Assembly: GCF_035593305.1 (NCBI RefSeq)
Contig: NZ_CP141615.1
Coordinates: 992,001 to 1,056,000, forward strand
Source: Limnochorda sp. L945t
GTDB taxonomy: Bacteria > Bacillota > Limnochordia > Limnochordales > Geochordaceae
DNA length: 64,000 nt
Direction: 5' to 3'
The notes beneath the pieces were generated by a model. The model was not told the origin of the DNA, did no database searches, and saw only the letters and a list, made by a program, of their open reading frames with translations. Positions 1-11,134 of this stretch are shown here, one piece after another. The number at the start of each line of letters is the position of its first letter. The first letter of the stretch is position 1. Made by a program: the position numbers and the translations under genes.

Positions 1-2
1 AC

Positions 3-611
3 GCCGAGTCCAAACCGGTGCGGGCGCTGGCTTCCGAGTCGCCGCCGGCGGCTCCTGCGCCCTCGATCCGCCTGTCGGAGCGCATGGATGCGCCGCAGCT
101 GTCGGCCCGGACCGACTTCTCCGGCTGGAGCAACGTCCGGATGCGGATCGGAGAGAGGGCTGCCTCCGGGCGGGACACCACCGACATCGTGGAGCAGCTG
201 CGTAGAGCGCTCTTGTCGGGCCGGGGTGAGGGGGATCGCCGGCCGGCTGCGAGGGGCGGCCCTGCTGCCACCTCTGGCGCGGATGCTCCGGCCACGCCTT
301 CCAAGGGCCCCGATGGCGGGACGGCCGGAGGGGATGCGTCCTCCGGTGGCGACGTCTCGGTGGCCACGGTCGACGACGGCGCGTCGGACGCCAGCGTGGG
401 GGGACCCAAGGTCGTCTCCCCCGCCACCGCCGCCGGGTCCAAGATCGCGCCCAAGAGCGAGCTCCAGGGGGCCGGCCAGCAAGGCGCCCGGGTGATGGAC
501 GCTACGAGCGGCTCGATCGAGGCGACGTCCGGTGGGGCGGTCGTCCCGGCAGAGGATGCCTCGTCGCTCCAGCTGGACGTCCCCTCGGTACGATTACGGG
601 GAGGTTTCTGA
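3..611 (+). CDS. 3' part of an unidentified Ala/Pro/Gly-rich protein (5' end outside window)
   Basis: The frame is open from the window edge to a TGA at 609-611, so the true start lies upstream. The first third has ordinary composition with a short amphipathic segment (residues DTTDIVEQLRRALLSG). After that the sequence becomes low-complexity Ala/Gly/Pro/Ser, with a short conserved-looking C-terminus ending VRLRGGF. I do not recognise the family. Its place directly before queA suggests a gene at the end of a ruvABC/queA-type region, but that is inference from gene order elsewhere. It could be a secreted or spore-coat type low-complexity protein. Confidence 0.5.
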   Translation, partial: AESKPVRALASESPPAAPAPSIRLSERMDAPQLSARTDFSGWSNVRMRIGERAASGRDTTDIVEQLRRALLSGRGEGDRRPAARGGPAATSGADAPATPSKGPDGGTAGGDASSGGDVSVATVDDGASDASVGGPKVVSPATAAGSKIAPKSELQGAGQQGARVMDATSGSIEATSGGAVVPAEDASSLQLDVPSVRLRGGF

Positions 612-680
612 GGCCGCCCTGCCTGCCCGGCGGCGTGCGCGTCGCGCACCCACTGCCCGGCCAAGCGGCGCACGCGCGTG

Positions 681-2893
<2,213 letters not shown>

Positions 2894-2895
2894 TA

Positions 2896-3207
2896 GTGAC
2901 ACCCATCTGGCTGGCAGCCAGCCAGGAGCAGGCGCAGGGCAGCGTGCTGAGCCTCATTCTGTTCCTGGTCATCCCGTTCGTTTTCTTCTACTTGCTGCTG
3001 TGGCGGCCCCAGGCCCAGCAGCAGAAACGCCGGGAGCAGATGCTCAAAGGTCTCAAGAAGGGGGACCGGGTGGTGACGGTGGGCGGGATCCACGGCGAGA
3101 TCACCGCCATCAAGGACGACACGCTCACCGTCCGGATCGCCGACAAGGTCGAGGTCCGCATGAGCCGCTCAGGGGTCAGTCACGTTAAGGGCAAGGAGGA
3201 GGCGTGA
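2896..3207 (+). CDS. yajC: preprotein translocase subunit YajC
   Basis: Small single-pass membrane protein that associates with SecDF and the Sec translocon. One hydrophobic helix lies at about residues 16-36 (LSLILFLVIPFVFFYLLLW), followed by the family motif RPQAQQQKRREQMLKGLKKGDRV and a small beta-rich cytoplasmic domain with VVTVGGIHGEI. GTG 2896 is preceded by a GGGGAG ribosome site about 8 bases upstream. An open frame reaches further 5' but overlaps tgt. At 103 residues it is a normal YajC. The order tgt-yajC-secD-secF is common in bacteria. Confidence 0.93.
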   Translation: MTPIWLAASQEQAQGSVLSLILFLVIPFVFFYLLLWRPQAQQQKRREQMLKGLKKGDRVVTVGGIHGEITAIKDDTLTVRIADKVEVRMSRSGVSHVKGKEEA

Positions 3208-3211
3208 GGGT

Positions 3212-3880
3212 TTGCCCGAGCGGGTGAGGCTGGAGCAAGTGCGGGCCCACCCTCTCATCGGCGCGCTCATCCGGGCATCCAACGAGCACCTGGCCGCCCA
3301 GGGCTTCACCGAGCACGGCCAGCGCCATGCGGAGCTCGTCGCCCGGGTGAGCCGCAACGTGATGACGCACCTGGACCGCAGCCAGCGGGAGGCGGAGCTC
3401 GCTGAGATAGCGGGCTACACCCACGACATCGGCAACGCGATCGCCCGGGAGGCGCACGGCCAGGTGGGGGCGGCCGTCCTGGTCCAGGTCCTCTCGGAGC
3501 TGGGGATGGATCCTTACGAAATCGCCGTCGTCGCGGGGGCCGTCGGCAACCACGAGGAAGAGGTGGGCCAGCCCGTCAACCCGGTCTCGGCGGCGCTGAT
3601 CCTGGCCGACAAGAGCGACGTGCACAAAAGCCGCGTCCAGAACCCCGACCGGGCCCGCTTCGACATCCACGACCGGGTCAACTATGCGGTACAGAAGTCG
3701 TTCTTGCGGGTGCACCAGCCGGAGCACGTGGTCCAGCTCGAGCTCGAAGTGGACACCTCCATCATCCCGCTCATGGAGTACTTCGAGATCTTCCTCACCC
3801 GCATGCTGATGTGCCGGCGGGCGGCCGAGTTCCTGGGATGCCGCTTCCAGCTCCAGATGAACGGGGTCCGGCTGCTGTGA
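3212..3880 (+). CDS. HD-domain metal-dependent phosphohydrolase
   Basis: A 222-residue HD-superfamily protein. Metal-ligand candidates are the first His in GQRHAEL, the HD pair in GYTHDIGNA, the His in GNHEEEVG and the Asp in LILADKSD, in the expected order. Substrate is unknown; members of this superfamily cleave phosphate esters of nucleotides or cyclic dinucleotides. The TTG at 3212 lies 9 bases after an AGGAGGAGG run inside the yajC end. A GTG at 3224 is an alternative. It sits between yajC and secD, so it may be cotranscribed with the translocase genes, although secD also has its own promoter. Confidence 0.8.
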   Translation: MPERVRLEQVRAHPLIGALIRASNEHLAAQGFTEHGQRHAELVARVSRNVMTHLDRSQREAELAEIAGYTHDIGNAIAREAHGQVGAAVLVQVLSELGMDPYEIAVVAGAVGNHEEEVGQPVNPVSAALILADKSDVHKSRVQNPDRARFDIHDRVNYAVQKSFLRVHQPEHVVQLELEVDTSIIPLMEYFEIFLTRMLMCRRAAEFLGCRFQLQMNGVRLL

Positions 3881-3931
3881 GGGGTGCACCGTCCCGGCGG
3901 CGAGGGGTTGCAGGACGCGCCGTGAAGGCGT

Positions 3932-3961
3932 TTGACCGGGATCGTGGGCAGGGACTATAAT
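3932..3961 (+). promoter_or_regulatory. sigma-A type promoter upstream of secD
   Basis: TTGACC at 3932-3937 and a perfect TATAAT at 3956-3961 are separated by 18 bases, in the 148-base gap between the HD gene and secD. This is the best housekeeping promoter in the window and leaves a leader of about 60 bases before the secD GTG. The gap holds no other clear feature. Confidence 0.75.
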
Positions 3962-4028
3962 ACGGCCTGTGCGCGTGGCAGAGGGCGTCCGCACCGGTCC
4001 AAGCGCGCACCGTTGAGGAGGACAGCGT

Positions 4029-5249
4029 GTGAGTTCGGTGAAACTGTGGAGAACGCTCCTCATTCTGGCAGTGGTAGCCGTTGCCGGGGTGCTCCTGCTC
4101 ACGCGCCCGTTCCGCCTGGGCCTGGACTTGCAGGGCGGGACGCACGTCGTGCTGGAGGCGGAGCCGTCGCCCGGTATCGGGACGGTCGACGACCAGACCA
4201 TGCAGCGGGCCCTGGCCATCGTCGAGCGGCGCGTCAACGGGCTCGGGATCGCGGAGCCCATCGTCCAGCGTCAGGGCCAGCGGCGGATCATCGTGGAGCT
4301 GCCGGGGATCGACAACCCGCAGCAGGCGATCCAGACCATCGGCAAGACCGCGCTGTTGGAGTTCAAGAGCCCGACGGGTGAGACGGTGCTGACGGGAGCC
4401 GATCTGGCCACGGCCAGCTTGAGCCGGGACCAGTTCGGGCGCCCGGCGGTCGCCATCGAGTTCAAACCGGAAGGCGCGCGCAAGTTCGCCGATCTCACCA
4501 CGCGTTACGTGGGCCAGGTCATCCCGATCCTGCTCGACGGGCAGCCCATCTCGACGCCGGTCGTGCGTACGCCCATCCCGGACGGCAAGGCGCAGATCGA
4601 GGGCGACTTCACCGTCGAGGAGGCCAGGCACCTGGTGGTCCAGCTCAACGCCGGCGCGCTGCCCGTGCCGCTCAAGGTGGCCGAGGTGCGCACCGTGGGG
4701 CCGACCTTGGGCCGTGAGTCGATCGACCAAAGCCTGCGGGCGGGTATCGTGGGAGCAGCGCTCGTGTTCCTCTACATGTTGCTCTACTACCGCCTGCCGG
4801 GCGGCATCGCCGATCTGGCCCTGGCGGCTTACATCATCATCCTCCTCGGGGCCATGGTGGGGTTACAGGCGACGCTGACGTTGCCGGGCATCGCGGGGCT
4901 CGTGCTCTCAACGGGCATGGGGGTGGACGGGAACGTCCTGGTCCTCGAGCGGATCCGGGAAGCCCTGCGAGAGGGCAAGCGCGTGCGGGCGGCCATGGAC
5001 GAAGGGTTCAAGGGTTCCCTTCGGACCATCCTCGACGGCAACGTCACCGTGCTGATCGCGGCGGCGGCGTTGTTCTACTTCGGAACGGGTCCCATCCGGG
5101 GCTTCGGGGTCACGTTGACCCTCGGTATCGTGGCAAGCATGTTCACGCAGATAGTGTTGACCCGCCTGCTCCTCTCGATCTACATCGACCGGGATCCTGA
5201 GCGGGCAGCGCGGCAACTGCTGCCTGGAGGGGCGGGCGTCTCCCAATGA
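4029..5249 (+). CDS. secD: protein translocase subunit SecD
   Basis: Membrane component that uses the proton gradient to help complete Sec-dependent export. There is an N-terminal helix (about residues 8-25), the signature LGLDLQGG at about 31-37, a periplasmic P1-type domain with EIFKPEG-like segments, and a C-terminal bundle of about five helices including the SecD/F motif GMGVDGNVLVLERIRE. At 406 residues it is a short, separate SecD rather than a SecDF fusion. GTG 4029 follows a GAGGAGG ribosome site. Its stop overlaps the secF start as ATGA. Confidence 0.95.
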   Translation: MSSVKLWRTLLILAVVAVAGVLLLTRPFRLGLDLQGGTHVVLEAEPSPGIGTVDDQTMQRALAIVERRVNGLGIAEPIVQRQGQRRIIVELPGIDNPQQAIQTIGKTALLEFKSPTGETVLTGADLATASLSRDQFGRPAVAIEFKPEGARKFADLTTRYVGQVIPILLDGQPISTPVVRTPIPDGKAQIEGDFTVEEARHLVVQLNAGALPVPLKVAEVRTVGPTLGRESIDQSLRAGIVGAALVFLYMLLYYRLPGGIADLALAAYIIILLGAMVGLQATLTLPGIAGLVLSTGMGVDGNVLVLERIREALREGKRVRAAMDEGFKGSLRTILDGNVTVLIAAAALFYFGTGPIRGFGVTLTLGIVASMFTQIVLTRLLLSIYIDRDPERAARQLLPGGAGVSQ

Positions 5250-6217
5250 TCAAGGCCAGCAGAGTGGGTGGGGCAGCCCGAGCGGCGGAGCCGACCGCGT
5301 CTCCGGCCCGAGTGTACCCGTTCATGAGGTACCGAGCCTGGTACCTGGGGCTGACGGCGATCCTCCTGGCGGCAGCCGTCGTCGTGATCGTGACGAAAGG
5401 CTTCGTGCTCGGGATCGACTTCACCGGAGGGACGCTCCTGGAGCGGGGCATGCCACGCCCGGTGACGGCCGCCGAGGTCAGCACGGTGCTGCGGGGGCCA
5501 GAGCTCGCGGATCTCAGGCTGGAGGGATCCATCGTGCAGCCCCTGGACGGCGGCCGGGCGGTGCTGATCCGGACCTCCGAGCTCAATCAAGCTCAGATCC
5601 GGCGGGTCGACGAGGCCCTCAGGAACGCGTTCGGATCCGGCGTCACCGACCGGCGCACCGAGGTGGTCGGGCCCGTCGTGGGCCGCGAGCTCGTCAAGCA
5701 GGCGCTGATCGGGTTACTGCTGGCTTCGGGCGGGATCCTCGTCTACGTGACGGCACGCTACGAGTACCGCTTCGGCGTTGCCGCCATTGCGGCTCTCCTG
5801 CATGACGGGCTCGTGATCGTGGGCCTCTACTCCCTGCTGGGGATGGAGGTCAACGTGTCGACCGTGGCCGTGGTGCTTACCATCCTGGGCTACTCGGTCA
5901 ACGACACCATCGTGATCTTCGACCGGATCCGGGAGAAATTGGGCAAGGCCGGGCGGCGCAAGGACTTCGACCGGCTGGCGGACGAGGCCATCACCGAGAC
6001 GCTGCCACGCACCCTCAACACGGCGGGCGCCACGCTGGTCACGGTCCTGGCGCTTCTGCTGCTGGGCGGTGCCACCATCCACGACTTCGCGCTGGGGCTG
6101 TTCGTGGGCATCGCATCGGGTACCTACTCGTCGGTGTTCGTGGCCAGCGCCCTGTGGGTGGTGTGGCGCCTGGCCGACCTGAGGCGGAGCAGCCGCCGGG
6201 CCCGGGCGGCCGCCTGA
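5246..6217 (+). CDS. secF: protein translocase subunit SecF
   Basis: Partner of SecD in the inner-membrane translocase. After a first helix (LTAILLAAAVVVIVTKG) comes the SecF signature LGIDFTGGTLLE, a soluble loop, then a helix bundle with YSVNDTIVIFDRIRE and the TLNTAGATLVTVLALLL segment. Length 323 residues is usual. The ATG overlaps the secD stop by 4 bp, indicating coupled synthesis of the pair. Confidence 0.95.
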   Translation: MIKASRVGGAARAAEPTASPARVYPFMRYRAWYLGLTAILLAAAVVVIVTKGFVLGIDFTGGTLLERGMPRPVTAAEVSTVLRGPELADLRLEGSIVQPLDGGRAVLIRTSELNQAQIRRVDEALRNAFGSGVTDRRTEVVGPVVGRELVKQALIGLLLASGGILVYVTARYEYRFGVAAIAALLHDGLVIVGLYSLLGMEVNVSTVAVVLTILGYSVNDTIVIFDRIREKLGKAGRRKDFDRLADEAITETLPRTLNTAGATLVTVLALLLLGGATIHDFALGLFVGIASGTYSSVFVASALWVVWRLADLRRSSRRARAAA

Positions 6218-6316
6218 TCGCCGCCCAGGCCTGGCCAGGAGCCGAGGGCTCGAGGGGACGGCCGGGGGAGGCGTCCCCGGGCAGGACGGTGGCCGGTCGC
6301 TGGGGGCAGGTGAACC

Positions 6317-8014
6317 GTGAGCCGTTCACGGCCTGCCGGTGAGCCACGACATCTGGATCGGGAGGTGCCGGGGCTGTCACGACCGCTCCGGCACCTGCGC
6401 CGTTACCGGCAGGTGGCCGAGGTGCTCGCCCGGCACGGCTTCGCCGTGGTGCTGGAAAGCCTCGGGCTTCGCCGGCTGCTTCCTGCCTGGCATCGCACTG
6501 CACCGGCCGCCGGCGGGCCCGTGCACCTGCGGCAGGCGCTGGAGGAACTGGGGCCCACCTTCATCAAGCTGGGGCAGGTGCTGAGCCTGCGGGCGGATCT
6601 GCTCCCCCGCGAGTACGTCGAGGAGCTCGCCCGCCTGCAAGACCGGGTGGCTCCCGAACCTTTCGAGCTGAGCCGCAAGACCATCGAGGAGGAGCTCGGG
6701 GCTCCCGTCGAGCGGCTCTTCGCGCGGCTCGACCCCCACCCCATGGCCTCGGCCTCGTTGGGCCAGGTGTACGAAGGGACCCTGCCCACGGGCGAGGCGA
6801 TCGTGGTGAAGGTGCTGCGCGCCGGGGTGGAGGAACAGGTCCGGACCGACCTGGAGATCATCGACGACCTGGCGAAACTGGCCCGGGAGCGCCTGGCCGA
6901 ACGTCTGATCGATCCGGTGCGGCTGGCGGAGGAGTTCGCCCGTATCATGCGGCGTGAACTCGACTACCGGTTCGAGGCCCGCCACATCCAGCGGTTCCGT
7001 CACAACTTCCGCCACGACCGGCGCATCCGCATCCCCAGGGTGTACGACGCGCTCAGCGGCCGGCGAGTGCTGACGCTCGAGCGGCTCTGGGGGGTCAAGA
7101 TCTCCGAGTGGGACCGGCTGCAGCAAATGGGCGTCGACCGGCGCGCCCTGGCCCGCACGGGGGCGCAGATCTTCTTGAAGATGGTGCTGGTCGATCACTT
7201 CTTCCACGGTGACCCCCACCCCGGCAACCTGCTGGTCGAGCCCGACGGCCGGCTCGGGGTGCTGGACTACGGGATGGTTGCGGCGCTCCGCCCTCAAACG
7301 ACCGAGCAGCTGGTGCGGGTCTTCCTGGCGGTCGTGCGGCAGGACGCGGAGGGGGCCGTCCGGGGGATGCGCCGCATGGGCATCGTGCCCCCCGGCGCCG
7401 ACACGCAACGGCTCGTCGGCGACCTCGAAGACCTCATTGCCCGCAACTACGGGCGGCCCATCTCGGAACTCGTCCTGGCCGACGTGGTGCGCGACTCGCT
7501 GGACGTGGCGTACCAGCACCGTCTCGTGCTCCCGTCCGAACTGTTGCTCCTGGCGCGCGCGTTGCTCCTGCTCGACGGCCTGGGACGCCAGCTGGACCCC
7601 TCCTTCAATCCGCTGGAGGTGGCCGTCCCCTTCGCCCGGAGGCTGGTCCTGCGCCGTCTGACCTTGCGGCGCCAGGCCCAAATGCTCCTCGCCCCTTTGC
7701 AGGAGGTCGTCGAGGTGGTTCGTACCCTCCCGCAGAGGGTCGATCGCCTGCTCGAGCAGGCGGAGACCGGGCGGCTCGCAGTGCGCTGGCGGCCCGACGG
7801 ATACGAGGTACCGTTGCGCCGGCTCGAACGCGCGGTCAACCGGTTGGCGACGGCGCTGCTGGCCGGAGGTCTCGCCATCGCCGGCGCCCTCCTGTGGGAC
7901 GAGACGGGGCCGCGCCTGGCGGGCATCCACGTGGCGGCCGGGCTGGCCCTCGTGGCTTCGATCGGGTTGTCCGCAGGGCTCTTCTGGGGCATCTGGCGCT
8001 CCGGCAGGCTGTAG
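6317..8014 (+). CDS. ABC1/UbiB (AarF) family atypical kinase
   Basis: Membrane-anchored atypical kinase/ATPase of the UbiB family, linked elsewhere to isoprenoid-quinone or lipid metabolism. Diagnostic motifs are the KLGQVLS (KxGQ) motif at about residue 91, the Ala-rich loop SASLGQVYEG, the ATP Lys in VVKVLR, the catalytic HGDPHPGN and the metal-binding LDYGM. The C-terminus has two hydrophobic helices (about 520-562) that would anchor it. 565 residues is normal. Start GTG 6317 precedes a basic N-terminus. The substrate cannot be deduced from the context. Confidence 0.88.
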   Translation: MSRSRPAGEPRHLDREVPGLSRPLRHLRRYRQVAEVLARHGFAVVLESLGLRRLLPAWHRTAPAAGGPVHLRQALEELGPTFIKLGQVLSLRADLLPREYVEELARLQDRVAPEPFELSRKTIEEELGAPVERLFARLDPHPMASASLGQVYEGTLPTGEAIVVKVLRAGVEEQVRTDLEIIDDLAKLARERLAERLIDPVRLAEEFARIMRRELDYRFEARHIQRFRHNFRHDRRIRIPRVYDALSGRRVLTLERLWGVKISEWDRLQQMGVDRRALARTGAQIFLKMVLVDHFFHGDPHPGNLLVEPDGRLGVLDYGMVAALRPQTTEQLVRVFLAVVRQDAEGAVRGMRRMGIVPPGADTQRLVGDLEDLIARNYGRPISELVLADVVRDSLDVAYQHRLVLPSELLLLARALLLLDGLGRQLDPSFNPLEVAVPFARRLVLRRLTLRRQAQMLLAPLQEVVEVVRTLPQRVDRLLEQAETGRLAVRWRPDGYEVPLRRLERAVNRLATALLAGGLAIAGALLWDETGPRLAGIHVAAGLALVASIGLSAGLFWGIWRSGRL

Positions 8015-8066
8015 GAGACACAGCGGCGCCGGGCAAAGCTGGGGGGAATCTCCGCTGACGGTCGTA

Positions 8067-8408
8067 GTGGTTGCGTTCCTCGTGATCGTGCTGGTGGTGG
8101 CGGCGTTCGCCCTGCAAAACACCGTGCCGGTGACCGTGCAGCTCCTGGCATGGAGCTGGCAGGTCGATGCCGGGAGGCTCGCCGCCGCCGCAGCGGGCGT
8201 GGGCGGGCTGGCCGTCGCGCTGGTACTGGGGGCGGACGACATGCGGCTGCGGTGGCAGCTTCGCCGGGCGCTCGGCAGGGCCCGCCGGCTCGAGGCGCGC
8301 CTGGCGGCGGTCGAGTCCGACCGGGATCGGCTGGCGGAGGCAGCCGCGGCGGCGACGCACCCCGAGGTGAGAGAGGCCGCCTCGGCCCAGGATCGCCCTA
8401 CAGGCTGA
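8067..8408 (+). CDS. LapA-family small membrane protein
   Basis: About 113 residues: a hydrophobic helix (FLVIVLVVAAFALQNTVPV), a second helix (LAAAAAGVGGLAVALVLG), then a charged coiled-coil-like region. The ALQN...PV...LLAW pattern with a second helix is typical of LapA/DUF1049 proteins, thought to help assemble envelope polysaccharide or act as membrane scaffolds. GTG 8067 is the first standard start. An in-frame CTG at 8055, placed 7-8 bases after a GGGGGG run, may be the real one. It lies between the UbiB kinase and recJ. Confidence 0.7.
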   Translation: MVAFLVIVLVVAAFALQNTVPVTVQLLAWSWQVDAGRLAAAAAGVGGLAVALVLGADDMRLRWQLRRALGRARRLEARLAAVESDRDRLAEAAAAATHPEVREAASAQDRPTG

Positions 8409-8415
8409 GGCGGCC

Positions 8416-11103
8416 ATGGGGCAGGGGGTTGTGGGCGTCCAGGCCGTGGAGTGGCGATCCCGCGCGCCTCAGCCGGCGAGGGCGCGGCGGTTGGCCGCTC
8501 TGCTGGGACTTCACCCGGTGCTGGGGCAACTGCTCATCCACCGGGGCATCGAAGAGCCGGCGGCTGCCGCGGAGTTCTTGCGAACGCCGGCGCCCTCCCG
8601 GCAGGCGTGGCGGCTGCCGGGCGTCAAGCAGGCCGCCTGGAGGATCCTGCAGGCGCTGCGGCGCCACGAGCCCGTGGTCGTCTACGGAGACTACGACGCC
8701 GACGGCCAGACGGCGGCGGCCATCCTCGTACGGGCGTTACGCTATCTGGGCGGACGGGTGCACTGGTTCATCCCGCATCGCCTCTCCCTGGGCTACGGCC
8801 TGCACCAGGAGGTCCTGCTGGAGATGGCGGAGCGGGGCATTCGCCTCGTGGTGGCCGTAGACTGTGGCCTGACCGCGATCGAGCCGGTCCGGGAGGCGCA
8901 GCGGCGGGGCCTGGACGTCGTCGTGGTGGACCACCACGAGCCGGCGTCGACCCTCCCGGAGGCGGCCGCCATCGTGGCGGCCCACCGGCTGGGGGCGTGG
9001 CCGGGAGCCGACCGGCTGAGCGCGGCGGGCCTGGCCTACCACACCGCCATGGCGTTGTTGGACCTCGCCGGTACGGAGGAGGGCCCGATGGCCCCTGCCC
9101 TCGTGCAGCTGGCTGCGATCGGTACCGTCGCCGACGTCGTGAGCCTGACGGGCGAAAACCGCCGGCTCGTGCGGGAGGGGCTGCAGCAGATCCGCACGGC
9201 TCCCCTCCCGGGCATCGCCGCGCTTGCCCGGGTCGCCGGCGTCGACCCGGGCTCGGTCGATGCCTACCACGTGGCCTACATCCTGGCGCCCAGGCTCAAC
9301 GCCGCCGGGCGCGTGGACGACCCCGGCGTCGGCGTGGGGCTGTTGCTGGCGGAGGAGGAGCCACAGGCGCAGGCGGCCGCGCTGCGCCTGGAGGAGGCCA
9401 ACCGGGCTCGCCAGGCCACGGAGCGCGAGGTCCTCGATCAAGCGCTCGAGCGGGCCGAGGCGCTGGTCGAGGCGGAGGATCCCCCGATCCTGGTGGTGAG
9501 CGGGGAGGGCTGGCATCCCGGGGTGATCGGGGTGGTGGCCTCGCGGCTGGTCGACCGCTTCGCGCGCCCGGCGCTGGTCATCACGACGGAAGGGGAGAAG
9601 GCTCGGGGGTCGGGGCGCAGCGTCCCGGGGGTCGACCTGTACGCCCTGCTCTCCGCATGCTCCCGCACCTTCACCCACTTCGGGGGCCACCCCATGGCGG
9701 CCGGTTTCTCGCTGGCCAGCGCCGACGTCGAAGCCTTACGGGATTGCGTGACGCAGACGCTGGCTTCCCGCTGGCGGGGACCGTACGTGCGGGTCCTCGA
9801 CGTCGAGGCGTGGGTCGACCTTCGCGACGTGGACGAAACGCTGGTGCGCCAGTTGCGCCTGCTCGAGCCGCACGGAGAGGGCAACCCCCGTCCCGTGCTG
9901 GCCAGCCAAGGCCTGGCGGTGGTGGAGGCGCGGCCGATCGGTGCCGACGGCCGGCACCTGAGGCTGGTGGTGAAGGAGCGCCGGGAGGGCAAGGAGATGC
10001 CCGTGGTGGCGTTCGGGAAGGCGGAGGCATGGAAGGAGATCCTCGACCGCGCCACCTCGGCGGGCGTACCGGTGGATCTGGCTTTCACCCCTCAAATGGG
10101 CCGGTGGGGCGAGGTCGAGTTGAAGGCGCTCGAGCTCCGGGAAAGCGCTCGAGACGGCTGTGCGCCGCTCGTGTGGGATCCGCAAGGGTCGCGCTCGCCG
10201 GTGCTGCCCGCAGGCTCCGAAGCGGAGCTGCGGCCACGGAGACCGGAAGGGGCGACTCCGGCGCCGGCGGTCGTGGAGGACCGCCGCGGGCTTGCCGATG
10301 AGGGAATCGGCGCGCTCGCCGGGTGGTTGCGCCATACCCTGGACGCGATGCCCGGCACGACGGACGAGGTTGGTGTGCTCGTCGTCGTGCACGAGTGGCG
10401 GGAGGCCGTCCGCACGTGCGCGGCCCTGTGGGAGCATGCGCCGGACCTGGCGCACCGGGTAGGCTGGATGGACGAAGGGGCAGGGCGGGCTGCCGCCGGC
10501 GGCCCGCCATGGGAAACGGCCTTGCTGCACGGGCCGAGGGCTCTGGTGGCATCGCATCCTCGAGGGATGGAGCTCCTCGACGCCGCAGGGGTGGTGCTGG
10601 TCTGGCAAGTGCCCCCGGACGTCTGGGAATGGAAGGCAGCCTGGCGCAACCGGGGGGCGGTGCGGGTCGTCCTGGGCTACGGCGAGGCGGAGCGCGATCG
10701 CCTCGAGCGCACCATCCTGCAGGCGTTGCCGGGGGTGGAGGAGCTCCGGCACATCTTCCGCCTTTGCTCGGCGCAGGCGCGCGTGGCGGGGCCTCGCCTG
10801 GGCCCGGACGTGGTGGGGCTCGTGCAGAGCCTGCAGGTGCTGGATCCGGCCTGGAGGCCCGGTCGTCCCGTTCAACTGGTGGAGCGGGCGCTCATGGTCT
10901 TCGAGGACCTGGGGCTCGTCGAGCGGCTTGCGGGTGACGGGGGCTGGGTGTGGAAGGGGGCGAGAGCGGGAGTAAAGCTCGACTTGGCGCAGTCCCGCCG
11001 TTATAATGAGTTCACTCGGGCCCGCCGCTCGTGGCAGGAAGTCGTCCAGGAGGCCTTCCGGCAAGGGGCGCCTGCCTGGTGGCAACGAGGCTGCGGCGGG
11101 TGA
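8416..11103 (+). CDS. recJ: single-stranded-DNA-specific exonuclease RecJ
   Basis: 5'-3' ssDNA exonuclease for recombination and mismatch repair. DHH phosphoesterase motifs appear in order: YGDYDADGQTAAA, VVAVDCGLTA, VVVDHHEP and RLNAAGRVDDP. The DHHA1 half ends with SGRSVPGVDLY and FGGHPMAAGFSL, followed by an OB-fold with LEPHGEGNPRPVL. About 300 extra C-terminal residues resemble the Firmicutes-type RecJ C-terminal domain, ending in a Tyr/Arg-rich segment near SRRYNEFTRARRSW. At 895 residues it is longer than E. coli RecJ but fits the Firmicutes form. Confidence 0.93.
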   Translation: MGQGVVGVQAVEWRSRAPQPARARRLAALLGLHPVLGQLLIHRGIEEPAAAAEFLRTPAPSRQAWRLPGVKQAAWRILQALRRHEPVVVYGDYDADGQTAAAILVRALRYLGGRVHWFIPHRLSLGYGLHQEVLLEMAERGIRLVVAVDCGLTAIEPVREAQRRGLDVVVVDHHEPASTLPEAAAIVAAHRLGAWPGADRLSAAGLAYHTAMALLDLAGTEEGPMAPALVQLAAIGTVADVVSLTGENRRLVREGLQQIRTAPLPGIAALARVAGVDPGSVDAYHVAYILAPRLNAAGRVDDPGVGVGLLLAEEEPQAQAAALRLEEANRARQATEREVLDQALERAEALVEAEDPPILVVSGEGWHPGVIGVVASRLVDRFARPALVITTEGEKARGSGRSVPGVDLYALLSACSRTFTHFGGHPMAAGFSLASADVEALRDCVTQTLASRWRGPYVRVLDVEAWVDLRDVDETLVRQLRLLEPHGEGNPRPVLASQGLAVVEARPIGADGRHLRLVVKERREGKEMPVVAFGKAEAWKEILDRATSAGVPVDLAFTPQMGRWGEVELKALELRESARDGCAPLVWDPQGSRSPVLPAGSEAELRPRRPEGATPAPAVVEDRRGLADEGIGALAGWLRHTLDAMPGTTDEVGVLVVVHEWREAVRTCAALWEHAPDLAHRVGWMDEGAGRAAAGGPPWETALLHGPRALVASHPRGMELLDAAGVVLVWQVPPDVWEWKAAWRNRGAVRVVLGYGEAERDRLERTILQALPGVEELRHIFRLCSAQARVAGPRLGPDVVGLVQSLQVLDPAWRPGRPVQLVERALMVFEDLGLVERLAGDGGWVWKGARAGVKLDLAQSRRYNEFTRARRSWQEVVQEAFRQGAPAWWQRGCGG
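10979..11007 (+). promoter_or_regulatory. promoter inside the recJ end, driving apt
   Basis: TCGACT at 10979-10984 (4 of 6 to the -35 consensus) and a perfect TATAAT at 11002-11007 with a 17-base spacer. It lies in the 3' coding part of recJ, about 130 bases before the apt start, and would let apt and the (p)ppGpp gene be expressed apart from recJ. Confidence 0.5.
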
Positions 11104-11134
11104 GCCGTGGGGTTGGGAAGAAGGCATCGGGGCC

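Noticed and set aside
612-680. preQ1 riboswitch upstream of queA
   Set aside because: The 69-base gap shows no preQ1 aptamer pattern.
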